A DNA stretch of 11,277 nucleotides from an uncultured Clostridia bacterium (GTDB taxonomy: Bacteria; Bacillota; Clostridia; Oscillospirales; Acutalibacteraceae): positions 1 through 11,277 of the forward strand of contig CAMGDK010000044.1 of NCBI GenBank assembly GCA_946042285.1, given 5' to 3'. Below the pieces are notes generated by a model. The model had not been told where the DNA came from. It searched no databases and was given only the letters and a program-made list of their open reading frames with translations. Below, piece by piece: positions 7,152 to 11,277 of the stretch (position 1 is the stretch's first letter; each line of letters begins with the position of its first letter). The position numbers were made by a program, and so were the translations under genes.

Positions 7152-8291
7152 TTGATTACATTAACTGATTATATTGCAAAATACGGCGACTACTCCTTTA
7201 AGGAGAGGGAATTTAATTATATTGATAATTTGATTTTCTCACAGCTTGTTTATATAAATTTTGAAGATATAGTTACTGATTCTTCATATCAATTTGAGCT
7301 ATCTTATGTAGCAAAAAGATACTATGAGATACATAGTGAGTATGAAATTAACTCATTGATTAAAATCAGCGCTAAAGCTGTTGATTTGTTAAAGGAATGT
7401 GCAAAAACAAAGCGCTTTGGAAGTACGCGATTATGCAATTATGTTAACAATGTAAATGAAGATATAGACAAACAATTTGCAGCGATAAATTTTATTTTAA
7501 ATGATGGTAGCTTGCTTGTTGCGTTTAGAGGCACTGATATTACAGTTACAGGCGTTAAGGAGTCTGCAATGCTATCCTATATGTTTCCTGTGCCGGCACA
7601 GATTGAAGCCTTGCATTATTTTCAGGAAACTGCTATGAATCATAACGGTGATGTCAGGCTGTGCGGTCATTCAAAGGGCGGTAACCTTGCCGTATTTGCG
7701 GCGGTAAATTGCTCAAACTCACTTAAAAACAAAATTGTCGGAATCTATGAAAACGATGCACCGGGATTTCCAAAATGGTTTTTTGATAGATATGATTATA
7801 AACAGATTAAAGATTATATTTATTTAATAACTCCTGAAGGCTCAGTTATCGGCAGAATGCTCTTTCATGATAAAACGCCGCTTATTGTTGAGAGTAGTGC
7901 AGTAGGTCTTAAGCAGCATCAGGTATCGACTTGGAGCATTGGAGATGATTGCTCCCTGAAGCAAGTAAATGCGTATGATTCAACCTCTGATTTTGTTAGT
8001 GACTATATTAACAAAACTATTGATTCATTAACAGACGAGGATTTAGAGCTGTTCTTCGATACATTATCCTATGTGGCGGAAAATTCCGGAATTGACGACT
8101 TTTATGATTGGAAATCAATCAATTTTATTAAGGTTATTGATATTATAGATTCAATAAAGATTCTTGATTATGAACAAAAGGAGCGCTTCAAAGAGATACT
8201 GAAGAATGTAATTTCGGATTTCACTAAATATTTTTTAGCAAATAAAGGAATAAATCATCGGCAAAAGCATATAGAAAGTAATAATGACTAA
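7152..8291 (+). CDS. DUF2974-type alpha/beta hydrolase (Mbeg1-like)
   Basis: The 379-residue product resembles the DUF2974/Mbeg1-like hydrolase family of Clostridia. No substrate is known to me. The N-terminus MITLTDYIAKYGDYSF followed by DNLIFSQLVYINF is characteristic of the family. AFRGTD at 124-129 resembles the oxyanion strand of class 3 lipases. The nucleophile elbow is GHSKGGN at 172-178 with S174 as probable nucleophile. H256 in KQHQVSTW is a candidate catalytic histidine and D202 in ENDAPGF a candidate acid. The last ~100 residues are helical and polar, with no domain I recognise. There is no signal peptide or membrane helix, so the protein is presumably cytoplasmic. It starts with TTG, 13 nt after the reductase stop, and ends just before a strong terminator, making it the last gene of the cys T-box operon. 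A lipase/esterase role is inference only. Confidence 0.82.
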   Translation: MITLTDYIAKYGDYSFKEREFNYIDNLIFSQLVYINFEDIVTDSSYQFELSYVAKRYYEIHSEYEINSLIKISAKAVDLLKECAKTKRFGSTRLCNYVNNVNEDIDKQFAAINFILNDGSLLVAFRGTDITVTGVKESAMLSYMFPVPAQIEALHYFQETAMNHNGDVRLCGHSKGGNLAVFAAVNCSNSLKNKIVGIYENDAPGFPKWFFDRYDYKQIKDYIYLITPEGSVIGRMLFHDKTPLIVESSAVGLKQHQVSTWSIGDDCSLKQVNAYDSTSDFVSDYINKTIDSLTDEDLELFFDTLSYVAENSGIDDFYDWKSINFIKVIDIIDSIKILDYEQKERFKEILKNVISDFTKYFLANKGINHRQKHIESNND

Positions 8292-8293
8292 CA

Positions 8294-8327
8294 AAAAACT
8301 CGTTGCACAACAATGCAACGAGTTTTT
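8294..8327. terminator. Bidirectional intrinsic terminator between convergent operons
   Basis: AAAAACTCGTTGCA (8294-8307) and TGCAACGAGTTTTT (8314-8327) form a perfect 14-bp inverted repeat around the 6-nt loop CAACAA. The outer A/T bases provide a T-tract on either strand. It serves the cysE operon, ending 3 nt upstream, and the asd-dapA-dapB operon coming from the other side. Confidence 0.93.
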
Positions 8328-8364
8328 ACTGTATTACTTTTTCCTCTCGATTATTTTGTAAATA

Positions 8365-9117
8365 TCAGCCAATCAATTCCTTCATGTCATATAAGCCGGC
8401 GCATTTGCCGTTCATATAAACAGCAGCGTTGACAGCGCCTACGGCAAATATTTCCTTGCTTCTTGCTGAATGAGAAAGTGTAATTATCTCATCTCTGCCT
8501 GCAAAGATAATATCGTGCTCACCAACAATTGTACCGCCTCTGATAGCGTGAAGACCAATTTCATTTTTTGTTCTTTTTTCACGCTTTGAGTGACGGTCGT
8601 ACTCGTACTTCATCGGTTCGGGAGTAACCTCACAGATTGCATCCGCAAGCATAAGCGCCGTACCGCTCGGTGCATCAATTTTTTGATTGTGATGCTTTTC
8701 AACAATTTCAATATCAAATTCACCGCCGAGTATTTCAGTAGCTCTTTTTGCAAGATTAGCAAGAAGGTTAATGCCCATACTCATATTGTATGTGAAGAAA
8801 ATCGGTGAAGCCTTTGATGCTTGATAGATTTTTTCTTTTTGTTCATCGCTGTATCCGGTAGTAGCAATAACAAGAGGTGTACCCGTTTTTTTTGAATATG
8901 CGAGTAAATCATCAAGAAGCACAGGATTTGAAAAATCTATGATTGCATCTGCCTCTTCCTTCACATCGTTGATTGATGGGTAAATAGGGAAGCAGCCGTT
9001 GTCCTCAGTGTTTAAATCTACACCTGCAACTATTTTGCAGTCGTTTCGATTTTCTACAATACTCTTGATTACCTTTCCCATCTTGCCGTTAGCACCGGTA
9101 ATGATAATATTTGTCAT
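8365..9117 (-). CDS. dapB: 4-hydroxy-tetrahydrodipicolinate reductase DapB
   Basis: DapB reduces the DapA product with NAD(P)H to tetrahydrodipicolinate, the branch point to diaminopimelate and lysine. The 250-residue protein has the N-terminal nucleotide-binding loop GANGKMGK (8-15) and DFSNP (61-65). The substrate-binding and catalytic segment EKHHNQKIDAPSGTA lies at 140-154, with H142 and H143, catalytic K146, and the SGT anion-binding loop. GLHAIRGGTIVGEHDIIF (188-205) is a further family block. ATG at 9117 has SD AAGGA (9126-9130 on the complement) at 8 nt spacing. The gene follows dapA by 24 nt and is last in the operon. The bidirectional hairpin at 8294-8327 ends the transcript. Confidence 0.97.
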   Translation of the reverse strand: MTNIIITGANGKMGKVIKSIVENRNDCKIVAGVDLNTEDNGCFPIYPSINDVKEEADAIIDFSNPVLLDDLLAYSKKTGTPLVIATTGYSDEQKEKIYQASKASPIFFTYNMSMGINLLANLAKRATEILGGEFDIEIVEKHHNQKIDAPSGTALMLADAICEVTPEPMKYEYDRHSKREKRTKNEIGLHAIRGGTIVGEHDIIFAGRDEIITLSHSARSKEIFAVGAVNAAVYMNGKCAGLYDMKELIG

Positions 9118-9141
9118 TTTAATATTCCTTATATTGCTCGA

Positions 9142-10032
9142 TTATTTTACAAGACCGTATTCTTCCATGGTTTCCTTTACATAAGCCTTGTTTGCTTCGT
9201 CCATTTCGATAAGAGGAAGTCTGCAAGGACCTGCCTCAAAGCCGATAAGGCTAACTGCTTCCTTAACAGGAATAGGGTTAACATCAACAAACATTGACTT
9301 TGCAAGCTTCATATACTTATCCATTAAAGCCTTACTTTCGTCCTTTTTTCCCTCGAGATAAAGGGCAGGAATATCATGAGCCGCCTGAGGAGCAATGTTT
9401 GATAATACGCTTATAACGCCCTTTCCGCCTCTTTCCATAAGGTCGTAGATTTGGTCGTCATTACCGCTCCAAATATTAAGCTCATCGCCGCAAAGCTCGT
9501 GAATCTTTGCAACCTGATCAAGATTTCCCGATGCTTCCTTAATACCATTGATTCTTGGGAGCTTTGAAAGCTCATAAGCAGTTTCCGGAGCAATGTTAAG
9601 TCCTGTTCTTGACGGTACATTGTAAAGAATGATTGGCTTATCTGTTGCATCGTGAATAGCCTTATAATGTGTATAAAGACCTCTTTGGCTGGTCTTATTA
9701 TAATATGGTGTTACAAGTAAAAGAGCATCAGCACCATCCTTGCAAGCCTCTTGGCTGAGAGCGATAGCCTCTCTTGTACAGTTTGAGCCTGTACCTGCGA
9801 TAACCGGTACTCTTCCGTTTACATAATCAATGCACCACTTGATACATTCGCTGTGCTCCTCTGTGTTAAGAGTAGAGGATTCACCTGTTGTACCGCAGAT
9901 GACAATAGCATCTGTTCCGTTTTCAATCTGGAAATCAACAAACCTTGCAAATTCATCATAGTTTACTGTTCCATCGTTATTCATAGGCGTGATGATTGCA
10001 ACACCTGCACCTGTAAAAATTGGTTCCTTCAT
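9142..10032 (-). CDS. dapA: 4-hydroxy-tetrahydrodipicolinate synthase DapA
   Basis: DapA condenses pyruvate with aspartate semialdehyde. It is a class I aldolase-type TIM barrel of 296 residues, the usual length. The Schiff-base lysine is K165 in NGIKEASG. The catalytic triad matches T49 (CGTTGES), Y137 (LYNVPSRTG) and Y110 (VTPYY), and R142 in SRTG fits the substrate-carboxylate arginine. Start choice: ATG at 10032 has a perfect GGAGG (10041-10045) 8 nt upstream. The upstream in-frame TTG at 10047 overlaps that SD and is rejected. Only 18 nt separate it from the asd stop, and dapB follows closely, giving the pathway-ordered operon asd-dapA-dapB. DHDPS-family relatives such as N-acetylneuraminate lyase are excluded by the motifs and neighbours. 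Confidence 0.97.
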   Translation of the reverse strand: MKEPIFTGAGVAIITPMNNDGTVNYDEFARFVDFQIENGTDAIVICGTTGESSTLNTEEHSECIKWCIDYVNGRVPVIAGTGSNCTREAIALSQEACKDGADALLLVTPYYNKTSQRGLYTHYKAIHDATDKPIILYNVPSRTGLNIAPETAYELSKLPRINGIKEASGNLDQVAKIHELCGDELNIWSGNDDQIYDLMERGGKGVISVLSNIAPQAAHDIPALYLEGKKDESKALMDKYMKLAKSMFVDVNPIPVKEAVSLIGFEAGPCRLPLIEMDEANKAYVKETMEEYGLVK

Positions 10033-10040
10033 TAGTATTT

Positions 10041-10045
10041 CCTCC
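10041..10045 (-). promoter_or_regulatory. Ribosome binding site that fixes the dapA start
   Basis: GGAGG on the complement lies 8 nt upstream of the ATG at 10032, in the short gap after asd. An in-frame TTG at 10047 begins upstream of this site and so cannot be served by it. Confidence 0.85.
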
Positions 10046-10050
10046 AAAAA

Positions 10051-11136
10051 TCAGTCCATATATCCTTCAGCTGCCAAAAGCTCTGCAAGAAGAACAGCAC
10101 CGCCTGCTGCACCTCTGAGAGTGTTGTGTGAAAGACAAACAAATTTGTAATCGTACTGTGTATCTTCTCTAAGTCTGCCTATTGAAACAGCCATACCGTT
10201 TTCAAGCATTCTCTCTGACTTGATTTGCGGTCTGTCAGGCTCTGTGAAATAATTGAGGAATTTTTTAGGAGCTGACGGAAGTTCTAATTCTTGAGCTCTG
10301 CCTGAAAAGCCTTCCCAAATCTCAATCATTTCTTCCTTAGACGGCTTATTTTCAAACTCTACAAAAACTGCACCGAGGTGACCGTTTGAAACAGGAACAC
10401 GAATGCACTGTGCAGTGAATGCAGGAGAATCCGCTGACTTAATAACATCGCCATCAATCTTACCCATAAGCTTGAGTGGCTCTAATTCGCTCTTTTCTTC
10501 CTCGCCGCCGATGTATGGGATAACATTGTCAATCATGTCAGGCCATGTATCAAATGTCTTACCTGCACCGGAAATAGCCTGATAAGTACAAACAAGTACT
10601 CTCTTAACGCCAAACTTCTCGTGAAGAGGGAAGAGGGCAGGAACATAAGATTGAAGCGAACAGTTTGACTTAACTGCAACAAAGCCTCTCTTTGTGCCGA
10701 GTCTCTTTCTCTGTGCAGGGATAATATTGATATGATCGGCATTAAGCTCAGGCACAACCATAGGAACATCGGGAGTAAATCTGTGAGCGCTGTTGTTTGA
10801 AACAACAGGGCACTCATGCTTTGCGTACTCCTCTTCAAGAGCCTTTATCTCATCCTTCTTCATATCAACTGCGCAAAATACGAAGTCAACCATAGAGGTG
10901 ATTTTTTCTATATCTCCTGTTGCATCCATAACAACAATATCCTTCATTTTCTCAGGAATGTCAACATCCATGCACCATTTTTTGCCGACTGCCTCTGCAT
11001 AAGTTTTGCCGGCACTTCTTGATGAAGCGGCAAGGCATACAACATTAAACCAAGGATGATTGTCAAGCAAAGTAGCAAATCTTTGACCAACCATACCTGT
11101 GGCACCGACAATACCAACATTAAATTTCTTTTCCAT
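10051..11136 (-). CDS. asd: Aspartate-semialdehyde dehydrogenase Asd
   Basis: Asd reduces L-aspartyl-4-phosphate with NADPH to aspartate semialdehyde, feeding lysine, diaminopimelate, threonine and methionine synthesis. The 361-residue protein has the N-terminal dinucleotide-binding loop GIVGATGMVGQRF (8-20). The catalytic cysteine is C159 in KSNCSLQ, Q186 lies in YQAISGAGK, and the acid/base histidine H253 in RVPVSNGHLGAVFVEF. The length and the SNCS/SNGHLG motifs fit the longer, archaeal/fungal-like Asd subgroup, also found in Clostridia, rather than the ~330-residue Bacillus type (inference). ATG at 11136 has SD AAGGAGA (11145-11151) at 8 nt. An upstream in-frame start at 11208 would add 24 residues unlike the family and is rejected. 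It is the first gene of asd-dapA-dapB. Confidence 0.96.
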   Translation of the reverse strand: MEKKFNVGIVGATGMVGQRFATLLDNHPWFNVVCLAASSRSAGKTYAEAVGKKWCMDVDIPEKMKDIVVMDATGDIEKITSMVDFVFCAVDMKKDEIKALEEEYAKHECPVVSNNSAHRFTPDVPMVVPELNADHINIIPAQRKRLGTKRGFVAVKSNCSLQSYVPALFPLHEKFGVKRVLVCTYQAISGAGKTFDTWPDMIDNVIPYIGGEEEKSELEPLKLMGKIDGDVIKSADSPAFTAQCIRVPVSNGHLGAVFVEFENKPSKEEMIEIWEGFSGRAQELELPSAPKKFLNYFTEPDRPQIKSERMLENGMAVSIGRLREDTQYDYKFVCLSHNTLRGAAGGAVLLAELLAAEGYMD

Positions 11137-11144
11137 AGTGATAA

Positions 11145-11151
11145 TCTCCTT
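11145..11151 (-). promoter_or_regulatory. Ribosome binding site that fixes the asd start
   Basis: AAGGAGA on the complement lies 8 nt upstream of the ATG at 11136. That codon starts the family-typical MEKKFNVGIVGATG, which rules out the longer reading from 11208. Confidence 0.85.
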
Positions 11152-11181
11152 AAAAATAACTTGTAAAACAAGATTATTTGC

Positions 11182-11208
11182 AATATAATACATGTTAGTG
11201 ACTTTCAA
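11182..11208 (-). promoter_or_regulatory. Tentative asd promoter
   Basis: On the complement, TTGAAA (11203-11208) and TATATT (11182-11187) could be -35 and -10 boxes. The spacing is only 15 nt, and overlapping TATTAT or ATTATA alternatives give even shorter spacers. Transcription would start near 11175, leaving a leader of about 40 nt that includes a small CTTGT/ACAAG hairpin (11160-11172). The true promoter may instead lie beyond the end of the genomic sequence at 11244. Confidence 0.25.
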
Positions 11209-11244
11209 TAAGCGCTATTCATGTGTTTATGATATGATATAATA

Positions 11245-11277
11245 CTGTCTCTTATACACATCTCCGAGCCCACGAGA
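11245..11277. other. Illumina Nextera adapter remnant (not genomic)
   Basis: The window ends with the Tn5 mosaic end CTGTCTCTTATACACATCT (11245-11263), followed by CCGAGCCCACGAGA (11264-11277). Together they match the first 33 bases of the Nextera read adapter. This is untrimmed sequencing adapter at a contig edge. Genomic sequence ends at about 11244. Confidence 0.98.

Noticed and set aside
9411..9650. Same-strand alternative frame of 79 codons within dapA
   Set aside because: Lies wholly within a strongly conserved enzyme gene and resembles no protein. It is a frame shadow.
10033..10047. Longer DapA start at TTG 10047
   Set aside because: The codon overlaps the GGAGG that serves ATG 10032.
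10793..11022. Two plus-strand frames opposite asd
   Set aside because: Antisense shadows of a conserved gene, with no start context or family features.
11137..11208. 24-residue N-terminal extension of Asd from 11208
   Set aside because: The extension covers the asd leader and its SD. The family-typical N-terminus begins at 11136.
1..11244. Mobile element, CRISPR array, toxin-antitoxin or defence system
   Set aside because: Nearly all sequence is occupied by recognisable housekeeping genes in tight operons. I saw no transposase, direct-repeat array or small paired genes.

Overview
The window is a piece of a low-GC Gram-positive (Bacillota) chromosome, most likely class Clostridia and perhaps the Ruminococcaceae/Oscillospiraceae side. 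The taxonomic placement is inference. It rests on AT-rich third positions, strong AGGAGG-type ribosome binding sites, the recA-recX-rimO-pgsA gene order, a T-box leader in front of cysE-cysS, and a DUF2974-type hydrolase of a kind common in Clostridia. The content is almost entirely housekeeping genes, with no mobile elements, CRISPR arrays, tRNA or rRNA genes. The last 33 bases are not genomic: they match the Illumina Nextera adapter, so real sequence ends at about 11244.

Region 1 (1-3672, + strand) is a tightly packed operon behind a good sigma-A-type promoter: recA (recombinase), recX (RecA modulator), rimO (ribosomal protein S12 methylthiotransferase) and pgsA (phosphatidylglycerophosphate synthase). 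The three junctions overlap by 1, 11 (or 14) and 4 nt, which indicates translational coupling. No terminator is visible after pgsA.

Region 2 (3673-8327, + strand) begins with its own promoter and a complete T-box riboswitch. The specifier codon is TGC (Cys), and the T-box bulge reads UGGA, which fits the U73 discriminator of tRNA-Cys. A T-box terminator follows, then cysE (serine acetyltransferase), cysS (cysteinyl-tRNA synthetase), an aldo/keto reductase with a C-terminal two-cluster ferredoxin domain, and a DUF2974-type alpha/beta hydrolase. The spacings are -14, 5 and 13 nt, so all four genes are probably one transcript controlled by tRNA-Cys charging. The first two genes link cysteine supply to cysteine charging. 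Why the last two belong there is unknown, and this is the most interesting open point in the window.

Region 3 (8365-11136, - strand) is a convergent operon, asd-dapA-dapB. It encodes three consecutive steps that turn aspartyl phosphate into tetrahydrodipicolinate for lysine and peptidoglycan diaminopimelate. Regions 2 and 3 are separated by one strong bidirectional intrinsic terminator at 8294-8327. The asd leader is cut by the adapter at the window end, and no lysine riboswitch is recognisable in the roughly 108 nt that remain.

I did not find a convincing new biological system. The best leads are the extra genes in the cysteine T-box operon and the possible read-through of the recA operon into the T-box leader.
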